Positions 34,834-46,373 of a DNA stretch of 64,000 nt are shown piece after piece (the stretch's first letter is position 1; the number at the start of each line of letters is the position of its first letter). The translations under genes were made by a program, and so were the position numbers. Location of the stretch: positions 3,348,001 to 3,412,000 of the forward strand of contig JAMPIQ010000003.1 in NCBI GenBank assembly GCA_024699855.1, written 5' to 3'. The notes below the pieces were generated by a model, which did not search any database, was not told where the DNA came from, and saw only the letters and a list, made by a program, of their open reading frames with translations. The DNA is from Aphelenchoides besseyi (lineage: Eukaryota > Nematoda > Chromadorea > Rhabditida > Aphelenchoididae).

Positions 34834-37800
34834 ATCGCGTTCAATCCAGGATAACTTGGAATTGGCGGGCGATCGACCAACGATCATTTCGTGAGGATGC
34901 ACGACTAGCGAGCAGTCGGTTGTTTTTTCGCTCCGACCTGTTTCGGTTTGGCTGCTTACCGCGATTCCCGAGACAAGCCGTTGCGGGCCCTCGGTTGGGC
35001 AATCATGCCACACGCCCTAGACGGCGTCAGCAATCTGGTCGGCTCCAACAACAACTCAACATCGGAACGTTCAACTGCCGATCCATCTCGTCAGAAGATC
35101 GACTGGTCGCACTAGAAGAAGAACTTCAACTGATCCGAATGGACATTCTAGGCCTATCGTCAACACGCCGTCATGCAAACTCCATCGTGCAACGTCAACA
35201 GTCCGGGTACTTCTTCTACCACTCAGGCAACGAAGAACGGGGGGCAACACCCACGGGAGTCGGTTTCCTTGTCGCCGAACACGAAAAAACCGATGGGTCG
35301 TCAACTCGCGTTTTCTCACCGACCGTATCGCTCAGCTTTTCCTCCGATTCCCAAATGGAAAGAAGATGAGAATGACGCAAGTATACGCACCACCAACCAC
35401 CGGAAACACCCAGAAGGACGAAGAAAAGAAAAGTACGACGAATTCCTCGATGAACTGCAACAAGCACTCAAGGGGCATCAACGTTTTCAACACGACATCG
35501 TTCTTGGTGATTTCAACGCAAAAAATGGGGAACGACCGGCCAGTTCAGCGTTTTTGTCGGAACGCAATGTTTGGGCAAAAGAAACGACCGTGGAGAAGCA
35601 ATGAGCGACTTCGCTGAAGCTCAACAACTTTACGTCATGGATTCGTTCTTCAGAAAACCAACAAACAGAAGATGGACGTGGTTCTCAAGTGGTCTGAAGC
35701 GAAAGGATGAAATCGACTACATCCTGTGCCGTAAGAGAACAACAATCAAGAACGTTGAAGTGCCCAAAACCGATTCAATGGAGGATCGGACCACCGAATG
35801 CTCCGAACGTCCGTCCGCATCGGCAAAACCAATCGATATACCAACCGACAACGACAACTTCCGACCGACTACAAAGAAGTCCAGCTCAAAGTTCGGCTAG
35901 CGCTCAACACAAACTTAACACGAAATGAAAGCGATGAAACCAACACGACGCCGACCGAAGAATCGATCAACCGGCGGTGGCGACAACTCCAAGATGCACT
36001 CAGAGATGCCGCCAAGTTTTCGGAGAAACGATGGGTCACCAGTTCCTCGTATCTCGGACCGAACAAAAGACCTTCTACACCAGAGGCGACTGGCAAAGTT
36101 TGGGATGGACAAAGCGCCGAACGCTCAAATTTCATACTCAACACTTTGCAAAGCCGCTCGATGGTCAATGCGCGACGATCTACACCGACACCACATCCGA
36201 GTCTTCGAACGAGCAATCCAAGAAAACAGACTGAAGCGTGGACGCTTCGAAGCCGCAAATCGACGACACGTGCTCATGCAACTGCGAAACCCCGATGGAA
36301 ACGCAACACAGTCAACGGCAGAAGCTCTGAGCGTCGCCGCGTCGTTCTACTCCAACTTGTATGCGTCCACAAGCGGTACGTTCGTCTATCAACATTCTGC
36401 TTTGCTTTCCAACCGAATTTCCAGCTCAGAACTCGTGGAAGCAGCAAAACGAATCCGTGGAAACACTGCGCCCGGCAAAGACGGAATTCGATCGAAAGTC
36501 GCAAAATACGGAGCCGAAATAATCGCCGAACAGCTAGCCGACTTGGTGAACTCGATGGTCGAAAACTCAACCGTCCCAGAAGACTTTGCCCATGCGACAA
36601 CAATTCTGCTGCACAAAGCTGGCGACGCGATGGACATCTCAAACTATCGGCCGATCAGTCTACTGCCCTCGCTGTACAAACTAGTGACAAGAGCAATCAC
36701 TCAACGGGTCCAAGCAGTAGCACTTCAAAAACTCCCGGTAGAACAAGCAGGCTTCCGACCGAAGTTCTGAACGGCCGATCACATCCAAGCCATCAACCAA
36801 CTCCTGGAGAAGGCGTGGGAATTCCACTTCCCGTTGACTCTTCTCTTCGTCGATTTCGCGAAAGCGTTTGATAGCGTGGAGTTCGAAGCAATTTGGAATG
36901 CTCTGGACTATTTCGGAGTGGACAACGACACGACCTCAATCATCAAAACTCTCTACTCAGCCGGCTCCAGCTCACTCCGTTTTGGCAATGAAACTGCAGC
37001 CTTCGAAGTACAAAAAGGTGTGCGACAAGGAGACTCACTGTCGCCACTCATCTTCATCTTGGTGCTACAATTCGCGATCGACCAAATCCAATGGGATGAG
37101 GACGAAGGAATTCAGTGCAACGAAAGACCGCTCCATCTTCTGGCCTATGCTGACGACGTTGCGCTGGTAGCCCATGACCCAACTCAACTTCAGAAGATGG
37201 CTAACAAACTAGCGGAAAGGTGCTCAACAGTTGGACTGCAGATCAACCCGAAGAAAACGAAGTGGATGAACGCGGACCGAGATCATGATTGGAGTCACTC
37301 AACGATCACAATCGACTCGCAACAAGTTCAATGCGTCGACTCCTTCAACTATCTCGGGCAACTGATCCAATTCCCGCGGGACCATGGAAAAGACATCGGG
37401 CGACGAATTGGGTGCGGATGGTCGGCTTTTGGAAGAATGAAAACCTTTCTGACGGACAAAAACGTGGCCACATCGCTGAAACGTCGCTACTACAACATGG
37501 TCATCATTCCAACAATGTTGTACGCCTCAGAAACTTGGGCAACGACCGATGGAAATTTGGAGCGACTGGCGAAAACACAACGAGCGATGGAGCGACGAAT
37601 GATTGGAGTCCGGCTTCAAGACAAAAGGGCGGCGGCTTGGGTGAGATCTCAGACCCAAGTAACAGACATCGTTACAGCCGCGCGGAAGCGAAAATGGCGA
37701 TTGGCCGGACAACTACTCCAACGAAACGACAACCGATGGTCAACACTTCTCACTGTTTGGCAACCACCCACCAAAAGAATTTGGGGAGACGGACGCCCAA

Positions 37801-38050
37801 GAACACGATGGGAAGACCGAATACGCGAGCATGTCGGCCAAAAGAAAATCATCGATCACAACTTCCGCTGGACAAGTGCTGCAAACGACAAAAGACGATG
37901 GAATCAACTCGGCCGCACATTCGCAGTTCCGATGAAACAAAAACCGAAAGGAAGACGACAAGAAAGCTGACGTCACCAACAAGGAACCCCTACTATTCAC
38001 TCAACGCGCAATCCTACTATCCTTTGATTTTGGCAAATAAATGAAATGAA
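34834..38050 (+). mobile_element. RTE-like non-LTR retrotransposon (LINE)
   Basis: Contains an APE-type endonuclease followed by reverse transcriptase, and ends in an A/T-rich tail with AAATAAATGAAATGAA, as RTE elements do. The 5' junction is approximate, placed where the transposase frame ends. Confidence 0.85.
35042..37970 (+). pseudogene. LINE endonuclease/reverse transcriptase, broken
   Basis: Endonuclease pieces in different frames: LNIGTFNCRSISSEDR at 35,060, RMTQVYAPPTTG near 35,370, DIVLGDFNAKNG near 35,500 and KDEIDYILC near 35,710. At least two frameshifts separate them. Reverse transcriptase runs from about 35,925: GNTAPGKDGI, ISNYRPISLLPSLYKL, QAGFRPKF, a TGA at 36768-36770, then in the same frame TADHIQAIN, FVDFAKAFDS, VRQGDSLSPLIF and the catalytic YADDV near 37,150, with a C-terminal RPRTRWEDRIREH domain to 37,970. 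The TGA replaces the Ser usual after GFRPGF in this family, so one base change could explain it. The element cannot make its proteins as it stands. Confidence 0.85.
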
Positions 38051-38200
38051 ACGACCAACGATTCGTCGCCGGCTGAATCGCGACAAATGGGCGGTGGATC
38101 AATCATGATCCTTGGCGCCATTTTTTTCAACCCGAAAACTGCTGATCGACGTACATTTCTTCGTCTATCTCTTCAAGTTTTGATGGCAATTTAATCTGTT

Positions 38201-41200
38201 ACCGGTTTGCAACAATCACTACAAGGCAATTAACTACGTTTCGATGCTCATTTTGAAGTTCTTCCCGTGGATCCGAAGGCAAATGAGACGCCGGTCCGGG
38301 GTGTGGCAACGGTAATTGGACGCCTTTGATATAGGTCAAGATGCTAAAATGGCGGCTCGATCAATAATCAAGTAGACCATACTGTTTTAACACTGAATCG
38401 TCCATTTATGTAGATAAATGTCCATGATGTATCCTTAGGTGGATTTGTATTTGATTGTCCATCGTATCTGTAGAAGCTTTAAAGATCAATGCAGGTATTT
38501 GACCAACTTCCGAAATACCGAGCTTCCAATCATTCAATTGTTAGTGTCCGCCGGTTTTCCACAGTTGTGGTCACAATCTAAACTTCTGATTCTATGACAG
38601 ACAAATGTCAACTCGTTTGTAGTTGAAATCATATTCGATAATTTCACTGTTTAGTGTTTTCGAGAACTTCCATTGACTACAACTCGGGAACCAGTGACCC
38701 TAGAAGCGTGTGATTAACAGGACAACAACAACCACTCATAAACTCCAAACCCTGTGAATATCAGCGGAGTCCAATCAGCCAACGAGCTAAAATACACAAC
38801 ACCCCCCATTCCCTTTTATGACATGTCCATCGCGCAAATCGATGTAGCTTAGAGATTCTGGCAACAGCCATTGTTTATATTGTGTTAATGGAAAGCTTGA
38901 AAGTCTGGCTATTGATTGTGCGTAAACTTGTAGACACCGGATAACTGAGAGAGAAATGAGAGGTCTTCAAAACCAAACAATCTGTCGAAAATCGTCCAAA
39001 ATTGCAAAAGTTTGTGTAGCTCTTCTCATTGATGATGGTGAGTTCTTATTTGGCACACTTGTTAAGGACGTTAGAAGATTACGATTATCAAAGTTTGGAG
39101 AAGTGAAATAGCTCGATAGCTAAATTGCAAACATAAATATACTCAGAAATCGCTTAAATTTGAAGACTTGGTTTTATCTAGAAAAATTGATCTTCTTTGT
39201 TGTAATTTTAACAAATAACTAAATATACTATAAGTATCAATTGGTGTAAATTTGGAGTTGATGGACGCATTGGTTTTGGAAATCGAACTGAAAATTTGCC
39301 GACCAATCAAACTCCACTACTACTTGTCGTTTTACGAGAACAACGAAATAGTTGGAAGTGTTATAGAACGTATGGTCGATAGCCGGAGTCCAAATAAGTA
39401 TAAAAGAACCAAATAAACTGAAGGATTATCCAATAAAATTCGAATTGGCCAACAATCTACGGTCCAGGTTCACATAAGAATATGACCTGAGGCCAACAGG
39501 TCAGTGATTGTTGACGTCTTGGTAGAGGTGATTGCGTTCTAAAGGACGCTGCCAATCTCGTTCAAATTCAAACTCACCTCGAGGAAAGCCTGGAAGCGAG
39601 AAAACAATCTGATTGGAACGCCGATCAATTAATAAAATTGTTCTCTTTTGTCTACCGAGAGATGTCAACCGCCTTCTCAGTTCCTATCACTGGTAGCGAC
39701 TGCATATTTGACTGCGGGTAACGCCTTCTGCAGCTTCCATGGTCTCATTCGAGTAGCATATAAAGCCTGGAAATGAGTCCAAACAGTCACTCCATCGTCT
39801 CATTCCTTTCCCTAGTCATTCCTTCTCTACTCATTCCTCTGCTCTTCTCTCCGCTGGTCGATCAACGCACTATTATCATACACTGTTCACGTTTCAACTA
39901 GTGTAGGATAGTAGTGCGTGGGATGACCAAGCGGAGAAATCAAAGAGCAGACTCCTAGTCCAACTACTCGAATCCTTTGACCGTTCCGTTTCCGTCCTCA
40001 GTTTGCTTTTCAATTTTGTGCGAGTGTCCGTGGGTGTGAGCGAGGATGGAATAACGATTATTTTGATGCCAATCTGCTTTTGTTTTTTGAACTCTGCAAA
40101 GACTAGTTGGTACGAAGATTAGACGAATCAAACGAACGTACACGCAAAGGCCTTCGAAATGTATCAATCAGAAAGTAGGACCATCTCCTTCGTGTGAATG
40201 ATCTGTTTGTTAACTCACTTCATTTTCAGCTGTCGCACTCTTCTACAGATTACTTTCTGTGTCGTTTGTTGGAACCGCTTTTGCCGTCCTTACCTTTAAT
40301 CGCGAACTATGAGACAGGAGATCTTCGATTGATTGAATTGTTGGCTGTGAATAAGCTCTTCATGACTGTGAGCTGCTGGTGACTGCAGGACAGAAAGCTG
40401 CTCATGATTTGGAGAGTTTGACATCCACTTCTCAGTGAGTCGAAATCAATTGGTTTCAGATCCTGGGTCACTTAACTATCGGATTTATAGGTCTACTCGA
40501 AAGTCCTGTGATCAAAGGTAATCTGCGATCTCCTAACTAATCGGCAATGATGATGGGGAGAAAGTGGAGTTGACGATCGGAAGCAAAGTGTCAAACTTAT
40601 AGATTGGAGTATGGAGAGTACGTATTTGACATTTGTTTTGCAAGATACGAACTTTTACTGAGTAAATTTTTGACTTGAAATTAACACTGAAATCGGTTTT
40701 TCTGATCAAACCATATTAAAAGTTGAGCCGATTGCCTCGAAAGAACATAGGGTTGTGCGCATCAGTGGGGCTCATCGACATGCGATATATGACAGCGTAT
40801 AAAATAATTACAATGGACTTATTAACTTTGGTAGAAATTTTTCCTACATTTTTGCTCCAAATGCGGGTTTACATATTTTGGTCGTTACGATGTTTCTCTA
40901 ATATGTATATTAGCACTTTAGAAAACTCAACTAATGAGCGTTACAACGGTATATGATACATGGTTCCAAAATAGCTATTCGCAGAGATACGATCGATGTA
41001 ATGTGGACAAGAACCTTTTCAGTGAACCGGGCAAACTCTCCAATTTAGTTTGGCTTCGACTGAAACCCATCTTCGACGCCCGGCCTGATGCCTACAATTC
41101 TATTCTGAGGCAGTTACTCAAGAATCTTAAGCAAAAATGTCCCCTCAATTCTAACTGATGTTTGTTTCTGTTATATCGTTTTTTGTTGTAAACTTTTATT

Positions 41201-41489
41201 TTGCCGAGTAGAAAATAAAATGTCTTTGACTTGATAGTCATCACTTTGCATTCGACGTTAGTTTGAACCGTTGTCTAAGATGACAACAGCTTGGGTTTGA
41301 TGACTTATGCTTTATTTGATTATTGAATTTTACGATCAAATTAACTCCTTATGAACCAGAATATCCACCGAAATTAAACAGACGGCGGCAAGAAGGTTGA
41401 ACTCTCAATACTTCGGCAACCTCTCCGGTATTCCTTTCGACTGTTGATAAAACACTTAAACGTACCGTTAGCTTCGTTCTCAACTGGTT
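38201..41489. other. Gene-poor spacer with small remnants
   Basis: Holds the nuclease fragment at 39,268-39,413. Two exon-like plus-strand pieces are also present: 40,230-40,382 after a TTTTCAG acceptor (LSHSSTDYFLCRLLEP), and 40,934-41,158 followed by AATAAA near 41,214. Neither could be tied to a family or a complete gene. Confidence 0.3.
39268..39413 (+). pseudogene. Fragment of the endonuclease-like gene at 49.6 kb
   Basis: Translates as KICRPIKLHYYLSFYENNE then VIERMVDSRSPNKYKR and a stop. This matches the last exon of the 49,644-50,229 gene (EICRPIKIYYHFALYENNE). Upstream exons are not seen. A dispersed partial copy. Confidence 0.75.
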
Positions 41490-42044
41490 AAAAACTCTCG
41501 TCGATTCTCGACCATTACTCCCGCCTTCCATTTGGCTGAGGATCAATTGGCCAAAAATTGTGAAGTCGCGTTTCGGTTACTTTTATTTCGACTTGAACTC
41601 ACAATTTACAGACTCGAAGGCCATTACCTTTCAACCAACTTCTGTGAGCAATGACCGTTGTTCTTTTGTCAACAAACCGTTTTCCATGTGAGTACAATTG
41701 CCGCATTCACTGCCCTCCTGTTGAGCAATCAACTGCTACAAAGTTTTCGTCCTTCATTCAAGCACATATCAGCGGTTGATTGGGTCGAGGAAACAGAACG
41801 AGAGATCGACCAGTTTTTAGCTCTCGAATCCAACGACACTGACAGTTCTCGTTTATATTGCTGCAATCAAGAGGTCATGCTGTTTTCCAAACATTTGCTT
41901 GTGGAGGTGGTTTGGTTTCAACAACAGCGACGAGTTTTAGTCAGCTTCCCATGCGAATACCAAAATCGTGAGTTTTCTTTCGACGACTTTGTTTCCAATC
42001 AAATTCATAATCGTATGGTTATTTTCGACATCACGTGCCGTTGA
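41490..42044 (+). CDS. Unknown protein, two coding-like exons, incomplete
   Basis: A frame from about 41,490 reads DSRPLLPPSIWLRINWPKI, then SRFGYFYFDLNSQF and SNDRCSFVNKPFS, to about 41,688. After a probable intron another frame reads FKHISAVDWVEETEREI, LYCCNQEVMLFSKHLLVEVV and CEYQNREFSFDDFV to a stop at 42,044. Both look like genuine folded-domain sequence, but I could not fix a start or the junction and know no family. It lies just left of the duplicated arm. Confidence 0.4.
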
Positions 42045-42798
42045 AGCTGAAGAATTCGAAAAGCACTAAGAACGTTGCGATAAAAGAAAAACCGTAAGCA
42101 ATGCATCAACATCGTTAACACAAATCTCATAGAAACGTTGCGCTCACGCGCCGATGCCTCGTTGTTACGTTCGTTAACACCAACGAGTCTAAGGACAGAC
42201 GTTCGTTTCTTGGTCGATGTTTATTGTTAGGTTTAGACGCCCAGAATCACTTTTTTGGGCTTTAAGAGTTTTCAAATCAAGAACAACCGTTTTCTAAGAT
42301 TTCACAACTCTTAGTTGGTGTGATAATATCATTTTAACTGATGAATACAGAATCCCCGGAGTCACTCACTGGTGATTTGAAATTTTTCTATCAGAAACAA
42401 ACTATCCTCGAAGGATATCGCATCTTCTGTTTTACCTTAAGGTTTGTTTTGAGTTGTACTATTCATTAATTGGTGATTGAGACGCCGCGAAACAATGATC
42501 TGTGATGTGAGTGTTTTGTTCAGAAAGAAAACACCTCGCGGTCCTCGTAGCTGGAGGTCAGGCTTGGGTGCCGTCAATCAGTATTTAATCGTCGTAGATC
42601 GCCCAGAAAGCATCATTTGTAGCTGAGTGGTCCTCGAAGAGTACGCTATTCGAGGTAAGTTTCGATTTCTTTTCTTAACATATTCGGGTTTTCAGGATCA
42701 CTCAGCTCCTCGTCCTTTGTTTGTTCAAAACAAACAAGGGAAATTTACAATTCATAGCCCCTGTTGTGTTTGTGTGTGTGTGTGTGTGTACACACAAG

Positions 42799-42843
42799 AT
42801 AAGTTTATTCAATTTGTATCAATCAGTAACTGACTTATTTTAG
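42799..42843 (+). other. Candidate intron with ATAAGT donor in the duplicated module
   Basis: ACAAG is followed by ATAAGT, a TTTGTATCAA core and TTATTTTAG 45 nt later, then the next exon-like module (ACGCCCTCGAATC). It resembles neighbouring intron-like spacers except for A in place of G at the first base. It also occurs in the left arm and the third copy. Confidence 0.4.
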
Positions 42844-43126
42844 ACGCCCTCGAATCACTCTCAGCAGCGATTCGAGGGTTTACAACAACAAGAAAGACAT
42901 TCCAGAGGATCCCCTAAGCTTCGTATTAGTTGAACACCTCATTCTTGCTTTGTCGAAGGTTCAATATTTGTTACTGATGAGCGTCCTTGTATAATATGCG
43001 TGAATAGCAGGGTAACGAAAGAAAATTCTCCCCGTGAATTAACGCTTGATTCCGGACGTCGTTTTCTTTGGAATATTTAGCTTGTATTTCAGATCTCTGA
43101 TTTGTCATCGACAGTCAATAGGGATC

Positions 43127-43934
43127 ATGCTGAAGAAACAAAGCAGAATTTATGAGGTCAAGAGTATTTTTGACAAACGACTCGTAAACGGCGAAGTCGA
43201 GTATTTTGTTCAATGGAAAGGATAAGGTCGCTGCTTAAGAGCACAAACTGTTTTTTCTGATGACCAATAAGCGTTTATTCTTCAGATACAATAATGCAAA
43301 GGACCACACGTGGGAGCCAATGGAGAGCTTTATGAATTCACTGAGATAGAAGAAGATTATGAATGGAAGTTTCAGATCAATTGCGACGAGAGCATTGCCC
43401 TGTCGAGAACAAATTGAAAGCCGCAAAAGCAAGAAATGCGCTCGACGCCGAATCTGAAAATCATCAGAAAGTGAGTTCCAAGTTTTGTTCAACTAATCAT
43501 TGCTTTCAGTCACGAAAAACGACCGCACACCGCGGATAACAACGCCGAATTTGCGGAGCTCAACCGCCGCCGGCGAAGAAAATCATAGAATCGGATTTTG
43601 GTTTTTCAGAGGACTTGAGCTATTTGGGCGACGTGTCCATCTGGAAGAAGGACAAATATTGAGTCGAGTTCGACCCTTCGCCTCGCATTTTCGGCACTAC
43701 AAAGCAAAACAACGAGCTCTATATTCTCTGTGCGTTTCGCAACGAGTTGAATGTAGAAATCGTGGAACCAACTTCATACGACGTTATCCGTCGTTTTTGT
43801 CCACAGTTATTGTTTTTCTGAAATCTCCAAGAAGACGAATCTTTTTTCAGGTGCTGCTCGACTTTTGGGCTGAACGAATCAAATTACAGATCAAGCCTGA
43901 ATATTTATGTCTCAATCATCATAACTTTTTTTAA
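43127..43934 (+). CDS. HP1-like chromodomain/chromoshadow gene, right copy
   Basis: Near-identical to the left-arm copy. The first exon 43127-43221 encodes the start and first half of the chromodomain; the intron 43222-43285 (ATAAGG...TTCAG, 64 nt) is followed by YNNAKDHTWEPMESF. The chromoshadow part lies at about 43,690-43,934 and is interrupted by an intron GTTTTTC...TTTTTTCAG. The only difference I found there is one T fewer at the intron start. Internal exon structure is uncertain, and both copies share the same apparent problems, so these predate the duplication. Confidence 0.62.
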
Positions 43935-45208
43935 ATTCACTCTATGTCTACTTATCATTAACCATTGTAGTCATTTGATCCTGGCCTGAAACATCAAACT
44001 TTGTTGTAAATCCTCTCACTAATAGGAGAAAGTTTGTCATTGTGTCCTATTTAGCCCAGTATCTCAAGAACGAATAAACCTTATCGCGTAAAAAAATCAG
44101 TGAATGCGCACCATATGAAATAGCTGATATAATAAGTAATTGTTGTAAGTTTAAAAATTTATTGAAATTAAATTGAAATTTACTGTAAGAAATTCCTCAT
44201 CGGCGGATTCTTTCGAAGGGATTCTCAGTCGCATGGGGGCGCGGGGGTCACAACAATGGACCCCGAAAACCTGATTATGAAAATGGAAACGAAATGGTTT
44301 TGTATCGCAACTTTCTGTTCAGAATTTTATTTGAGATTCGGATCTTTGGCTGTAGTCCCCGCCCTCTTCACCTTTTGCTGGTCGTTTGGGAGAGAAGAGA
44401 CGGAGAAGCAACCGCAAAAGGTTAGTTTTGATTTGTATCAGTCATTATTAGATTATCTTAGAGGACCAGCAACTCTCGCTGATGACTTGAGTGTTGTTTC
44501 TTGAGAAAAAAAGTTTTCACGTCCACCGCAACTCATAGTTAATTGGAACGTATGATGTTTTCGATAGAAAAAAGCCATTCTCGAGGACACTATAACTTTT
44601 GATCACATCCTAAGGTTGGTTATAATTTCTAACAATCGTTTATTATTCATTTTAGCCAAACAGAAACCCTCCTCATATTAGTGTGGTCGATTCGTAGAAT
44701 TTCAACTTGGCTGATCATTTTTTTCAAACATTGTACCACAAAAACATCGTTGCAAACCATCTGTTTTGATCGATTTCTAGTCTCTTTGATATTGTTGTCC
44801 TATTGATTCTTGTTAATAAACGCCGATTTTATCCATACAATGTGGTCGAATTGATGTGAAACTTTAGTTCAGTTGGTCAGCTGCAAACCCTTTCTGATCA
44901 ACTTCTGCAAATCATTTCTGATCGACAAACTTATCGGTTATTTTTTGTCTGTCAATTGACCAATCGCTTGATAGTTCAAGGATCAATAACCACGTATAGA
45001 CAATGTTTGCAGAGTTGGCATTTCACATTGTCAAAACGTTGGCACTCAAACTTAAAAACTGAACAATCGTATGGAATCACCATAAAATTGACTGGGTATT
45101 CGTATAGTAACTGCAGGATGATCGACATGAAGATCAAAAAAGTGGTCGCTTGATTGGCTTTAAAGGGAGAGTATATAATCTCAACTACAACAACTCCTCG
45201 AGTGCTGT

Positions 45209-45533
45209 ATGTTGGGTGGTACACTTGAACTCTGCATCAAGTATTTGAAATTAGCATCGACCATGTCAATTTTGCATACAGAGTCCAAAAACAAAGGAAA
45301 CAATTTTGGAGGTCATTTGTGCTTCGTGAGTTCGTCGCTTGTTGTCTGGTCTTCGAATGGCTGCCAAGTTGTTGTATCGTGGTCAGCTCTATACGGCGCT
45401 GATCAGTGGTGGAGTCGGTGCAGCTGCCGGTTATTACTATCGTGGATCGTCGCAACAAGTAAGTCCAATCATTCGGCAGCACGAAAACACGAGTTTCGTG
45501 CAGAAATCTAGTGGTTCCTGTTCGAACAAAAAC
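45209..45533 (+). pseudogene. Truncated copy of arginine kinase 5' end
   Basis: Copies the arginine-kinase upstream region, exon 1 ([19 protein letters not shown]), intron 1 and the first ten or so codons of exon 2 ([10 protein letters not shown]), then leaves similarity abruptly. The promoter of the live gene is therefore present twice, once driving a truncated frame. Confidence 0.88.
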
Positions 45534-45639
45534 ATTGAGATTTTCTTGGATTCTTGTTCGTGACACTAAAAAGAACACTCATCAACTAATCGTTCTTATA
45601 TTTCACTCACATTCTGTCAAAAACTTTGGATTCGTGGTC

Positions 45640-46140
45640 AAATTTCAATTTCAATCCTTTATTCAATGCTACAACACATGAAGGACAACAGGAGTTTGTG
45701 AGACCAGTCGTGCGTTCCTATCTTCTTGCGCCATTCGTTGACTTTTGTTTTGTCGAGAAATTGCTTCGGAAACTTGTGTCGACACTTTCCGTTGACCATG
45801 CATGGAACTCTTGGATTTCGAACACCACATACTCGATGGATCATGTATTTGCTTACCAACTCTAAAAGCTCCGGATCGGTTTCAGGATTAGGGCAATTCG
45901 GCACTGAAGTATTTGTCGATGTTCGCTGGTTGTAAGAACTTCTGGCCGTCTTTTAAACTTTACAAACAGTAATGTGCGGGAGTCCTCGTTTTTGGAATTC
46001 TGTCACGTAAACGAAGCATTTTGGTTCACTGAAAATTTGCTTCTTGACCAAACCGTCGAAAGCTCTTCGTCTGTTAACATCTCCTCTATCAACGCCTTCA
46101 TAGCAGTTCGTTTCGAAGCTTGTTTTCTTTGCGTCCGTCG
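45640..46140 (-). mobile_element. Helitron Rep fragment
   Basis: On the minus strand, pieces LVKKQIF, PKCFVYVTEFQKRGLPHI and CRHKFPKQFL match the Rep region of the larger Helitron at 59.5-60.0 kb (LVKKQIFEEPKCYVYVTEFQ). Frameshifts and stops make it non-functional. Confidence 0.8.
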
Positions 46141-46142
46141 CT

Positions 46143-46365
46143 CTAAAATCGCGATAAATAAAAAATAAAAAATGTTGACTTACCCAATTTTTTCCTGATC
46201 ACGTTCCGAAGGGGTGTCAACGCAAATAAAAATGCGAGGATCCACCCCATCAGGGCGATGAACAAAAAAGTCCGCATTGTGGACAATCTGCCCGAGCGCT
46301 CGTTGCAAGCACAGCAATGAAATATTGCTGTGCAGCTCCGAGACGCTGCGGACGAGATCATCCAT
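46143..46365 (-). CDS. Unknown coding-like first exon
   Basis: An ATG-led frame (MDDLVRSVSELHSNISLL, then GQIVHNADFFVHRPDG and DPRIFICVDTPSERD) ends at a GTAAGT donor near 46,185. It looks coding, but the following sequence is Helitron debris, so the rest of the gene may be lost. A MITE lies just upstream of its ATG. Confidence 0.4.
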
Positions 46366-46373
46366 AATTCTTA

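Larger units (their letters stand above)
34610..38200 (+). mobile_element. Tc1/mariner-type transposase remnant split by a LINE
   Basis: Before the LINE, 34,610-34,833 reads LSDEKKEEVKILYAILRSI, then VSKSSVERLLKNLSRKTGK and RRHIKRHVVNEL, a paired helix-turn-helix N-terminus of a Tc1-like transposase. After the LINE, about 38,060-38,170 reads RQMGGGSIMILGAIFF, the usual motif before the second catalytic Asp. The middle of the catalytic domain is missing and the 3' part stops soon after, so the element is dead. Confidence 0.65.
42354..45533. repeat. Right arm of 3.18-kb inverted duplication
   Basis: Inverted counterpart of 25,607-28,787. On this side similarity to the third copy continues leftward to about 42,197. 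The right end lies within a copy of arginine-kinase exon 2; beyond 45,533 the sequence is unrelated. Confidence 0.92.
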
